42,476 bases of DNA from the NCBI GenBank assembly GCA_947462865.1, contig CANHRW010000001.1, forward strand, positions 1 to 42,476. Reading direction: 5' to 3'. This DNA comes from Bacteroidota bacterium (GTDB taxonomy: Bacteria; Bacteroidota; Bacteroidia; UKL13-3). Below the pieces are notes generated by a model that did not search any database, was not told the DNA's origin, and was given only the letters and a program-made list of their open reading frames with translations. The translations under genes were made by a program, and so were the position numbers. Positions 17,619-25,504 of this stretch are shown piece after piece (position 1 is the first letter of the stretch; every line of letters starts with the position of its first letter).

Positions 17619-19043
17619 ATGAATTTAACATTTGACAAAAAAGATGAACTGAATGGTACCATTTCAGTTTCAATTGAGCCTAACGACTTCTTACCTTCTT
17701 ACGAAAAAAAGTTAAAAGACTACGGCAAAAAAGCTAACATACCCGGCTTCAGAGCTGGACAAGCACCTAAAGGCGTGGTTGAGAAAATGGTTGGCCAAAG
17801 TTTACTATTAGAAGAAGTAAATGGTTTTGCCAGCAAAGCATTATTTGATTACATAGACGAAAACAAATTACATATTTTGGGCCAGCCAGTAATGACTGAA
17901 GACACCAAAATTGATGAATTGACCAAAACCAGTTCATATACTTTCTCATTTGATATTGGCTTGGCTCCTGAATTTGAATTAAATATCAGCAGCTCGGACA
18001 AATACCCATACATTTCAGTTCAAGTTACCGAAACCATGGTAAATGATGAAATTGACAGACTCAAAAAACAAATGGGTGTTTTAACTGATGTTGACCAAAT
18101 GGAAGAAAACGATTTGGTTTACGTTACCTTAACTGAATTAAACGAACAATCAGAAGTTCTGGAAAATGGGGCATCAGCACCATCTGTTCCGTTGGCGTTG
18201 AACACCATTAAAGATGCTGATTTGAAAGCTGAAATCTTAAAATTAAAGATAGAAGGCAGTATTCAGGTGAATGTATTTACCTTGTTTAACAACGACGAAC
18301 AAGAAATGAGTCATGCCTTAAACATTCCAAAACAAGGCATTGCTGATTTGAACCAAACTTTCAATCTTACTTTGAATCAAATCAAAAGAACCACTGCTGC
18401 TGAAATGAATCAAGAATTCTTTGACAAAGTTTACGGAAAAGACACTGTTAAGAGTGTAGAAGAATTACAAGCTAAAATCAAGGAAGAAATTTCTGCTTAT
18501 TTTAAACAACAAGCCGATCATTTGTTGGAGCATGAATTGTTTGACAGTTTGGTAACCAAACACAATATTCAATTACCTGAGGCATTCTTAAAAAGATGGT
18601 TATTGGACAGACACTCTGAAAAATTCAACGCTGCGAATGTAGATACAGCCTTCCTTCCAGAAGCCAATTATTTGAGAAACCATTTATTGGAAGAAAAGAT
18701 ATTGGTTTCAAACAATATCAAAATAGACGAAAACGACATCAAAGCTGCTGCAAAATCATACACCATGCAAATGTTTGGTGGATACAATATGGGCAACCTA
18801 AGCGATGATATTTTGAATAGCATTATTGAACCGCAACTTCAAAAAGAAGAGTTCAGAAGCAGAATGATCAATGTTGCTGCAAGAAAGAAAGTCAACGAAT
18901 TCTTATTGAACACCATCACCAAAGATGTGAAAGAAGTAAGTGTAGAAGAGTTCAATCAAATCATTACAGCTCACAACCACAAACATCACCATGACCATGA
19001 TCATAGTGAAGACCACGAAGCAGCTGAATTTGAAAATAACTAA
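17619..19043 (+). CDS. tig: Trigger factor
   Basis: From the ATG at 17619 the protein has 474 residues. The open frame runs back into the tRNA, but that extension is not coding. Trigger factor is the ribosome-bound chaperone that meets nascent chains; its binding motif is IPGFRAGQAPKGVV (residues 41-54, with the GFRxGxxP core). The middle domain is a poor match to an active FKBP-type prolyl isomerase, as often seen in Bacteroidota, so isomerase activity is doubtful. The helical C-terminal domain follows. The last 25 residues form an unusual tail with eight histidines between 452 and 466 among Asp and Glu, a possible metal-binding segment. The gene ends at a strong terminator. Confidence 0.94.
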   Translation: MNLTFDKKDELNGTISVSIEPNDFLPSYEKKLKDYGKKANIPGFRAGQAPKGVVEKMVGQSLLLEEVNGFASKALFDYIDENKLHILGQPVMTEDTKIDELTKTSSYTFSFDIGLAPEFELNISSSDKYPYISVQVTETMVNDEIDRLKKQMGVLTDVDQMEENDLVYVTLTELNEQSEVLENGASAPSVPLALNTIKDADLKAEILKLKIEGSIQVNVFTLFNNDEQEMSHALNIPKQGIADLNQTFNLTLNQIKRTTAAEMNQEFFDKVYGKDTVKSVEELQAKIKEEISAYFKQQADHLLEHELFDSLVTKHNIQLPEAFLKRWLLDRHSEKFNAANVDTAFLPEANYLRNHLLEEKILVSNNIKIDENDIKAAAKSYTMQMFGGYNMGNLSDDILNSIIEPQLQKEEFRSRMINVAARKKVNEFLLNTITKDVKEVSVEEFNQIITAHNHKHHHDHDHSEDHEAAEFENN

Positions 19044-19046
19044 TTT

Positions 19047-19073
19047 AAAAGCCCAACTTGTTGGGCTTTTTTT
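19047..19073 (+). terminator. Rho-independent terminator after tig
   Basis: AAAAGCCCAA (19047-19056) pairs with TTGGGCTTTT (19061-19070) around CTTG, ending in a T run. It starts 4 bases after the tig stop. Confidence 0.92.
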
Positions 19074-19165
19074 AGGACCTCATTTTCCAATCAAAAAAAA
19101 AATTAACGCTATTGCACTATTTTATTTGAAGCAAATGAGTACTTTTAGACACAAAGAAAAATAGA

Positions 19166-19858
19166 ATGAATATGAATATAGGAAATGAATTTCGCAACTA
19201 TGCGATTAAGCACAAAGGTTTTAGCAGCATAAAAGTTGATGCTTACATTGAAAGTTCAATGGAAAACATGACAAGAACCGTAATTGAAGAAAGACCGATG
19301 AACTTTAGAGAAATTGACGTTTTCTCTCGATTAATGGCAGACAGAATTATTTTCATGGGCATGCCTATTGATGACTATGTGGCCAATATCATACAAGCAC
19401 AATTGTTGTTTCTAGATTCTATGGATGCGCGAAGAGACATTCAAATGTATATCAACAGCCCGGGCGGCTCTGTATATGCAGGATTGGGTATTTATGACAC
19501 CATGCAATGGGTAAACCCACATGTGGCTACCATCTGTACAGGCTTAGCAGCATCAATGGCTGCAGTATTATTGTGCGCAGGAGAAAAAGGAAAACGTTCT
19601 GCATTGCCACATGCCAGAGTAATGATTCACCAGCCTCTTGGTGGTGCGCAAGGTCAGGCTTCTGATATTGAAATTACAGCACGTGAAATTCAAAAACTAA
19701 AGAAAGAACTATATGAAATTCTTTCTGTTCATAGCGGACAACCCATTGAAAAGGTTGAGGCAGATAGTGACCGAGATTACTGGATGATTGCAGCAGAAGC
19801 CAAAGCATACGGAATGATTGACGATGTGTTGTTGAAAAACAAACCAGAATCAAAATAA
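19166..19858 (+). CDS. clpP: ATP-dependent Clp protease proteolytic subunit
   Basis: The 230-residue protein is the barrel-forming serine peptidase that degrades substrates fed by ClpX or other Clp ATPases. The catalytic triad is visible: Ser130 in [11 protein letters not shown], His155 in [15 protein letters not shown] and Asp204 in SDRDYWM. The [16 protein letters not shown] block is typical. The N-terminal about 40 residues are longer than in E. coli and may form a propeptide or extended axial loop. The ATG at 19166 (MNMNIGNEF) is chosen; the ATG of the third codon is equally possible. The gene is followed by its own terminator before clpX, so the two are at least partly separate units. 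Confidence 0.96.
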   Translation: MNMNIGNEFRNYAIKHKGFSSIKVDAYIESSMENMTRTVIEERPMNFREIDVFSRLMADRIIFMGMPIDDYVANIIQAQLLFLDSMDARRDIQMYINSPGGSVYAGLGIYDTMQWVNPHVATICTGLAASMAAVLLCAGEKGKRSALPHARVMIHQPLGGAQGQASDIEITAREIQKLKKELYEILSVHSGQPIEKVEADSDRDYWMIAAEAKAYGMIDDVLLKNKPESK

Positions 19859-19868
19859 AAATTGATGA

Positions 19869-19897
19869 AAGCTGTCCAATAGGGCAGCTTTTTTTTT
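19869..19897 (+). terminator. Rho-independent terminator between clpP and clpX
   Basis: AAGCTGTCC (19869-19877) pairs with GGGCAGCTT (19882-19890), with one G-T pair, around AATA, followed by T residues to 19897. The clpX -7 element begins only about 18 bases further on, so the T run occupies the usual -33 position. Confidence 0.85.
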
Positions 19898-19915
19898 AAT
19901 TGTAGCGGACTCAAC

Positions 19916-19923
19916 TATCTTTG
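19916..19923 (+). promoter_or_regulatory. Candidate -7 element of the clpX promoter
   Basis: TATCTTTG fits TAnnTTTG exactly and lies 6 bases before the clpX ATG at 19930. No TTG is present at the -33 position; the clpP terminator T run lies there instead. A start at this promoter would give a leaderless or nearly leaderless mRNA. Confidence 0.5.
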
Positions 19924-19929
19924 TGTTTA

Positions 19930-21174
19930 ATGGCAAAGAAAAAAGAAGACAACTGTTCATTTTGCGGCAGAACAAGAAAAGAAGTCAATTACCTGATAGC
20001 AGGTATGGAAGGTATGATTTGTGAAAATTGCATTTCACAAGCCCATAAAATAATTAGCGAAGACGCAACACATACAGGTGCAAATGCAACAGCAAATTCA
20101 AAGCCAGTTAAATTGCTTAAACCATCAGAAATAACTGCACATTTAAACGAATACGTAATAGGCCAAGAAGAAGCCAAAAAAGTAATTTCTGTTGCAGTTT
20201 ACAACCATTTTAAACGCATCAATGCGCAATCAAACGCCAAAGAAGTTGAAATAGAAAAATCAAATATTTTATTAGTTGGTGAAACCGGAACTGGTAAGAC
20301 ACTTTTGGCCAAAACACTTGCAAAAATATTAGCTGTTCCTTTTTGTATTGCAGATGCAACTGTATTAACTGAAGCAGGCTATGTAGGCGAAGATGTTGAA
20401 ACCGTTCTGACACGTTTGTTGCAAGCAGCCAATTATGATGTCAATGCTGCTGAAAGAGGCATTATTTACATTGATGAAATCGATAAAATCAGCAGAAAAA
20501 GCGATAACCCTAGCATTACCAGAGATGTCAGTGGAGAAGGTGTTCAACAGGCCTTGTTAAAAATTTTAGAAGGCACAACTGCCAATGTACCCCCTCAAGG
20601 TGGCAGAAAACACCCCGATCAAAAAATGATACAAATTAACACCCAACATATTTTGTTTATATGTGGTGGTGCTTTTGATGGAATAGATAAAATTATTTCG
20701 AGGAGATTGCAAACACAATCTATTGGCTTTAAAGCTGCCGACCAACTAGAAACAGCCAATGACCCAAATATTTTGAATTATATTACCCAAGCAGATATAA
20801 AAACCTATGGTTTGATTCCTGAAATCATTGGACGTTTGCCAGTACTTTGCCATTTAAATCCTCTAGATAAAACTGCACTCAAAAATATCTTAATTCAACC
20901 TAAGAATGCCTTGATTAAACAATATGAGTATTTGTTTGCCCTTGAAGGTATTGATTTAAAAATTGACGATGCTGTTGTTGATTTAATTGTAGATACTGCA
21001 TTTGAATTGAAATTAGGAGCCAGAGGATTGAGAAGTATTTGTGAATCGTTAATGCTTGATTATATGTATGAGTTACCTGATTCAAACAACACAGAAAAAA
21101 AATTACATATAGGCTTGAAACAGGCTGAAGCCAAAATGAAAATTATTCGTTTCAAAAATCAGGTTGCGGCATAA
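19930..21174 (+). CDS. clpX: ATP-dependent Clp protease ATP-binding subunit ClpX
   Basis: From the ATG at 19930 the protein has 414 residues; an upstream TTG at 19921 would overlap the promoter element. ClpX is the hexameric unfoldase that delivers proteins to ClpP. The N-terminal zinc-binding domain has Cys9, Cys12, Cys31 and Cys34. The AAA+ module shows Walker A GETGTGKT (117-124), pore loop GYVGED (150-155), Walker B with Asp182 and Glu183 in [10 protein letters not shown], and the [18 protein letters not shown] block. The sensor-2 segment is LGARGLRS near the C-terminus. All activity motifs are intact. It follows clpP, its partner, with a terminator and its own probable promoter between them. 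Confidence 0.97.
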   Translation: MAKKKEDNCSFCGRTRKEVNYLIAGMEGMICENCISQAHKIISEDATHTGANATANSKPVKLLKPSEITAHLNEYVIGQEEAKKVISVAVYNHFKRINAQSNAKEVEIEKSNILLVGETGTGKTLLAKTLAKILAVPFCIADATVLTEAGYVGEDVETVLTRLLQAANYDVNAAERGIIYIDEIDKISRKSDNPSITRDVSGEGVQQALLKILEGTTANVPPQGGRKHPDQKMIQINTQHILFICGGAFDGIDKIISRRLQTQSIGFKAADQLETANDPNILNYITQADIKTYGLIPEIIGRLPVLCHLNPLDKTALKNILIQPKNALIKQYEYLFALEGIDLKIDDAVVDLIVDTAFELKLGARGLRSICESLMLDYMYELPDSNNTEKKLHIGLKQAEAKMKIIRFKNQVAA

Positions 21175-21227
21175 GCACAACTTAACCAAATGTAAAAAAG
21201 TGAGTGGAATTGGTTATTTTGCAATGA

Positions 21228-22631
21228 ATGGAAAGAACATTAAATGACCCTAAAGTTACAAAGGCCTGGACCATGTATGACTGGGCCAATTCTGTATTTT
21301 CATTAACTATTGCAACAGCAATATTTCCGCTTTATTATGATTCTGTAAGTGAAGCAACGGCTCTGGCCCAAGGTAATTACGTAGATAAAGTTTACTATAT
21401 CAACATTGGCCCATTTAAAATTGTCAATTCTGCATTGTATTCATATGCATTGTCAATTGGGTTCTTAATCATTACCTTCTTATCTCCAATTTTATCAGGC
21501 ATAGCAGACGCCAAACAGAATAAACTTTCTTTCATGAAGTTTTTCTGTTACCTAGGCTCATTGAGTTGTGTCATGATGTATTTTTTCACCCCCGAAAATT
21601 TTTATTTAGGATTGGTTTTGTTCATAATTAGCTTGGTTGGTTTTGGGGGGAGTATTGTGTTTTACAATGCCTTTTTACCTGAAATTGCCTCTGAAGACCA
21701 GTTTGACCAATTGAGTGCAAAAGGATTTTCTATGGGCTATATCGGATCGGTATTGTTGCTCATTATAAACTTGATTTTAATTATGAAGACCGATTGGGTT
21801 TTTCCGGTTGCAAGTAAGGCCGAAAGTCTTATGAATGAAGGCCTAACAGCTTCTAAAGCCTTAGAAAAAGCCACCGCTTATTACAAACTCATGGCTACTA
21901 AATTGAGCTTTGTCAGTGTGGGAATTTGGTGGGCAGGATTTGCACAAATAAGTTTTAAACATTTAAAGGAATATCCTAAAAAAGACACCTCCAGCAATGC
22001 CAATAATTTAAAAAAGGGTTTCCATGAATTACAACATGTTTTCAAAGAAATCAAACAATCAGGTTCTGGTAGAATTGGGTATTTTTTAATTGGTTATTTC
22101 TTTGCAAGTATGGGCATTCAAACTGTAATGTATGTGGCTAGTTTGTTTGGCTCATTGGAATTAAAAATGGAAACAACTGAACTCATTGCAACTATTTTAA
22201 TTATACAATTAATTGCCATAGTTGGGGCTAAAGCATTTGCTTTACTTTCAGCAAAAATGGGAAACATTTATAGCCTAATGACTATGCTACTGATTTGGAT
22301 AGGCATTACCATAGGGGCCTATTGTGTTCAAACATCCATTCAGTTTTATGTATTAGCCTTAGTAGTTGGCATAGTGATGGGAGGTATTCAATCAATGTTC
22401 AGGTCTACGTTTGCAAAAATAATTCCTGAGCATACCACTGACCATGCCTCTTATTTTAGCTTTTATGATGTATGCGAAAAACTGGCAACTGTACTAGGTA
22501 CATTTGTATTTGCCTTTATCAATACGCTAACTGGCAATATGAGAAGTTCTGTGTTGGTATTGATGGTATTTTTTTTAGTAGGTTTGTTTTTTGTATCTAG
22601 AATTAAAAATTTTATCGGTAAAACAGCATAA
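21228..22631 (+). CDS. MFS transporter, UMF1 (Atg22-like) family
   Basis: The 467-residue membrane protein has about twelve hydrophobic segments. The N-terminus KAWTMYDWANSVFSLTIATA is characteristic of the UMF1/Atg22-like group. A further typical block is VVGIVMGGIQSMFRSTFAKIIPE. The substrate of bacterial UMF1 proteins is generally unknown; yeast Atg22 exports amino acids from the vacuole. The gene is followed, after 2 bases, by a LutA-like gene and then an Ldh2-type dehydrogenase, so a role in moving an organic acid is possible but inferred. TATTTTG at 21215-21221 lies just before the start and resembles a -7 element. Confidence 0.85.
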   Translation: MERTLNDPKVTKAWTMYDWANSVFSLTIATAIFPLYYDSVSEATALAQGNYVDKVYYINIGPFKIVNSALYSYALSIGFLIITFLSPILSGIADAKQNKLSFMKFFCYLGSLSCVMMYFFTPENFYLGLVLFIISLVGFGGSIVFYNAFLPEIASEDQFDQLSAKGFSMGYIGSVLLLIINLILIMKTDWVFPVASKAESLMNEGLTASKALEKATAYYKLMATKLSFVSVGIWWAGFAQISFKHLKEYPKKDTSSNANNLKKGFHELQHVFKEIKQSGSGRIGYFLIGYFFASMGIQTVMYVASLFGSLELKMETTELIATILIIQLIAIVGAKAFALLSAKMGNIYSLMTMLLIWIGITIGAYCVQTSIQFYVLALVVGIVMGGIQSMFRSTFAKIIPEHTTDHASYFSFYDVCEKLATVLGTFVFAFINTLTGNMRSSVLVLMVFFLVGLFFVSRIKNFIGKTA

Positions 22632-22633
22632 CA

Positions 22634-23365
22634 ATGGCCGCCATAAAAGTTGAAATTTCAATCCCCTGTTTTGTAGATCAATTCAAACCTGAAATTGGTT
22701 TAGACATGGTAAAAGTGCTTGAAAAAGCCGGATGTACCGTTATTTACAATCCTGAGCAAACATGTTGCGGGCTGCCTGCTTTTCATGCAGGACATTGGGA
22801 TGATGCTAGACAAATTGCTGAAAAATTTATCAATGAAGTTTCTAACGACAAAACATTGATTGCGGGTGCTGGCGCTTGCACTTCAATGATCCGAAACTCT
22901 TATGATTTATTGTTTCAAAACTCGAGCTACCATAATAAATTCAGAAACCTTCAAAAACGCACTTTTGAATTCAGTGAATTTTTAAACGATGTTTTAAAAA
23001 TGGGCTTTATTGGCTCACAACTCCAAGGTAAAGCAGTTTTGATTGATGCCTGCCAAGCAACAGGTCAATGTGGTATTTCTCAACAGCCCAGAAACTTGTT
23101 AAAATTAGTGGAAGGATTAGAGCTGATTGAACTACCTAAACAAGGATTATGCTGTGGCTTTGGTGGAACTTTTTCTATAAAATCAGAAACTCTTTCTGTG
23201 AATATGGCCAAAGAATTGATTGACCAAATTTTAACTACGGGAGCGCGATATGTTATTTCTACTGACTATACGTGTTTAATTCAATTAGACAGTGTTCTAA
23301 AGAAGCAGGGCATTCAACAACTAGAAATGCTTCATATTGCAGAAGTTTTAGCCAGTGGAATATAA
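22634..23365 (+). CDS. LutA/YkgE-like (Fe-S)-binding protein with two CCG domains
   Basis: This 243-residue protein has the two cysteine-rich CCG domains of the LutA/GlcF/HdrB group: Cys12, Cys44-Cys45-Gly46 and Cys82 in the first, and Cys140, Cys173-Cys174-Gly175 and later Cys residues (STDYTC) in the second. In LutABC these domains take part in L-lactate oxidation. LutB and LutC partners are not next to it. Stand-alone LutA-like proteins are frequent in Bacteroidota, so a different electron-transfer role is possible. The gene is 2 bases after the transporter and 3 bases before the Ldh2-type dehydrogenase, forming a compact operon. It is probably cytosolic or membrane-associated; no signal peptide is seen. 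Confidence 0.88.
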   Translation: MAAIKVEISIPCFVDQFKPEIGLDMVKVLEKAGCTVIYNPEQTCCGLPAFHAGHWDDARQIAEKFINEVSNDKTLIAGAGACTSMIRNSYDLLFQNSSYHNKFRNLQKRTFEFSEFLNDVLKMGFIGSQLQGKAVLIDACQATGQCGISQQPRNLLKLVEGLELIELPKQGLCCGFGGTFSIKSETLSVNMAKELIDQILTTGARYVISTDYTCLIQLDSVLKKQGIQQLEMLHIAEVLASGI

Positions 23366-23368
23366 GCC

Positions 23369-24442
23369 ATGAGCACTGCCGTTTTTTCTTATGCTGATTT
23401 GCTTGCTTTTACAAAAGGCGTATTTGTTCATTTTGGCATGCAACAAGAAGCTGCAGAAATTGCAGCCAAGAACTTAATTCTTGCAGACTTAAGAGGAATC
23501 GATTCTCATGGAATTGCCCGTTTGAGTGGCTATATCCGTTTACAAAAAGCAGGAAGAGCCAATTTTAAACCCAACTTTCAAATTCTGCACCAAACCCCTT
23601 CTACAGCTACACTCGATGCCGACCAAGGATTGGGACTTAACAGTGCACATGAAGGCATGTTGCTTGCAATAGAAAAAGCCAAGCAGGTTGGCTCTGGCTG
23701 GGTTGCAATTCAAAATAGCAATCATTTTGGTATTGCAGCTGCGCACGCCTTATTGGCGCTTGAGCATGACATGATTGGATTTGCCTTGACCAATGCCAGC
23801 CCATTGGTTACCCCAACTAATGGCAAAGAACGCATGCTGGGTACCAATCCCATTTGCATTTGCTTTCCGAGCAACCGAAGTCAAGCCTTTGTTTTAGATA
23901 TGGCTACAAGCGCTGCAGCCAATGGCAAACTTGAAATAGCACAAAGATTGGGAAAAGATTTGCCGCCAAATTGGGTACAAAGTTCAGAAGGAATGGCCAG
24001 TAACAATGCCCATGAATTAAAAGACGGAGGGGCATTGCTTCCTCTAGGTGGACACAAAGGTTATGGGCTTGCCTCAATGGTTGATATTTTATCGGGGGTA
24101 TTATCTGGGGCCAATTACGGACCATGGGTCCCTCCATTTGTTGCATTTCTAGACCCATTGGAAAATTTACCCGGAAAAGGAATTGGTCATTTTGTTGGTG
24201 CTTTGCGCATAGATGCATTCAGACCTGCAACCGATTTTAAAAACCATATGGACAATTGGATTGATCGGTTCAAGCAAACAAGCCCAATCAATGAAAACAA
24301 ACCTGTTTTAATTCCCGGGGAACTTGAATATTTAGAGGCCAATGAACGCATGAAAAATGGCATTCCACTGCATAACCTTGTATTGGAGAGTATGCTTGAA
24401 TTGTCAAATGAAACAGGCGTAACAATGCCCATTCAACTATAG
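23369..24442 (+). CDS. Ldh2 family (malate/L-lactate-type) NAD(P)-dependent dehydrogenase
   Basis: The 357-residue protein belongs to the malate/L-lactate/sulfolactate dehydrogenase family, which is unrelated to the classical Rossmann-type lactate dehydrogenases. DLRGIDSHGI (Arg42, His47) and IQNSNHFG with catalytic His119 are diagnostic, as are MLGTNPICICFPS, VLDMATSAAANGK and LGGHKGYGLASMVDILSG. The family reduces 2-oxoacids or oxidises 2-hydroxyacids; substrate choice (malate, lactate, ureidoglycolate, sulfolactate) cannot be decided by eye. It closes the three-gene operon with the transporter and LutA-like protein. The last six bases, CTATAG, are shared with the convergent corA gene. Confidence 0.88.
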   Translation: MSTAVFSYADLLAFTKGVFVHFGMQQEAAEIAAKNLILADLRGIDSHGIARLSGYIRLQKAGRANFKPNFQILHQTPSTATLDADQGLGLNSAHEGMLLAIEKAKQVGSGWVAIQNSNHFGIAAAHALLALEHDMIGFALTNASPLVTPTNGKERMLGTNPICICFPSNRSQAFVLDMATSAAANGKLEIAQRLGKDLPPNWVQSSEGMASNNAHELKDGGALLPLGGHKGYGLASMVDILSGVLSGANYGPWVPPFVAFLDPLENLPGKGIGHFVGALRIDAFRPATDFKNHMDNWIDRFKQTSPINENKPVLIPGELEYLEANERMKNGIPLHNLVLESMLELSNETGVTMPIQL

Positions 24443-25333
24443 CCAACCTTTACGTTTAAACCAGATCCAAATTATAAGGCTGATAGCTACCATGCAAATC
24501 AAAACCATTGGATAGCCGTAATTTAATTTCAGTTCGGGCATAAATTCAAAATTCATTCCATATACGCCTACAACAAATGTGAGTGGTAAAAAAAATGCAG
24601 AAAACGCAGTTAAAATCCGCATCACTTCGTTGGTCTTCTGAGAAGAGATGCTGAGGTATACATGCAACAATGATTGACTGCTGTCATAAATTTCATCCGT
24701 TAAAGTTTCGAGCCCAATGAAATAGTCGTGTAAATCGCCGTAAAATGGAGATTTATCTTCATTCATTGGCATCAAGTCTATGACCATTTTATTGATTAAA
24801 TTCAGGCGTTTCATTAAGTAGGTTTTCCGCTTTATGGCATAGAGTTTTTGGAGTAAATCTGGGATTCTTTTCTTTAAAAAAATACGTTCTTCATACACGT
24901 CTATGTCTCGGTCTATGAGGTATAAAGGAGATTGAAATGTTTCCAAAACATTTTTATACAATTTGCATACCAGTTCATATGGGCGCAGTGTTTGCGAATT
25001 GTTTGCATACTTCAGGGCTACTTTTTCTACAATATCAGTTGGGCATCGGTGAATGGTTAATAAAAAGTCATTGGTGTAAAACACCGCCAATTTACGGGTC
25101 AATTGCTGAAAACTAGCGGCATTGGATTCCGCATTTACATCAAACATTCTAAAAATTGCAAAGTTGTATTGGCCTATCTGTTCAATTTTAGGCAAATGAC
25201 CAGATTGCATACAATCACTCACTGCAGTTAACGGCAAGTTGTATTGCATTGCTAGTGTTCGTAAATCGGCGTCTGTTGGCATGCTCACATCAACCCAATT
25301 AAATTTGAACCCATTCAATTGTTGTATATTCAT
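24437..25333 (-). CDS. corA: CorA-family divalent metal transporter
   Basis: From the ATG at 25333 the protein has 298 residues. The open frame extends to a TTG at 25375, but MNIQQLNGFKFNWVDV is a natural CorA beginning. The large cytoplasmic N-terminal domain is followed by two C-terminal transmembrane helices. Between them lies YGMNFEFMPE, the GMN selectivity motif of CorA Mg2+/Co2+ channels. The second helix ends in a basic tail, KRKGWL. The length matches the family (about 300-320). The C-terminal six bases overlap the convergent dehydrogenase gene. A second Mg2+ system, MgtE, lies at the left edge of the window. Confidence 0.93.
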   Translation of the reverse strand: MNIQQLNGFKFNWVDVSMPTDADLRTLAMQYNLPLTAVSDCMQSGHLPKIEQIGQYNFAIFRMFDVNAESNAASFQQLTRKLAVFYTNDFLLTIHRCPTDIVEKVALKYANNSQTLRPYELVCKLYKNVLETFQSPLYLIDRDIDVYEERIFLKKRIPDLLQKLYAIKRKTYLMKRLNLINKMVIDLMPMNEDKSPFYGDLHDYFIGLETLTDEIYDSSQSLLHVYLSISSQKTNEVMRILTAFSAFFLPLTFVVGVYGMNFEFMPELKLNYGYPMVLICMVAISLIIWIWFKRKGWL

Positions 25334-25471
25334 CTTGATTAGCTCTTTTACAGACAAGATAGGTAATTTCAACAACTATGGATTTTGAATTATGCGACAA
25401 TGCCCTTTTGAATGTGTATAAATTCCCTGTGTAATAAGTTGTGAATCAAACCAAAAAAGAAGGAAGCATGG

Positions 25472-25479
25472 TACTTTTG
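25472..25479 (+). promoter_or_regulatory. Candidate -7 element upstream of the NodB-like secreted protein
   Basis: TACTTTTG fits TAnnTTTG and lies 25 bases before the ATG at 25505. The nearest upstream TTG (about 25439) is further away than the usual 19-21 bases, so support is partial. Confidence 0.4.
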
Positions 25480-25504
25480 TTATCATTCAAAAACTGACCA
25501 AATT

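Noticed and set aside
25334..25375. TTG-initiated N-terminal extension of CorA
   Set aside because: The extra 14 residues are not needed for the family fold, and the ATG at 25333 gives a natural start.
25378..25434. 18-codon frame between corA and the NodB-like gene
   Set aside because: It is too short, with no signal peptide, promoter or neighbour support.
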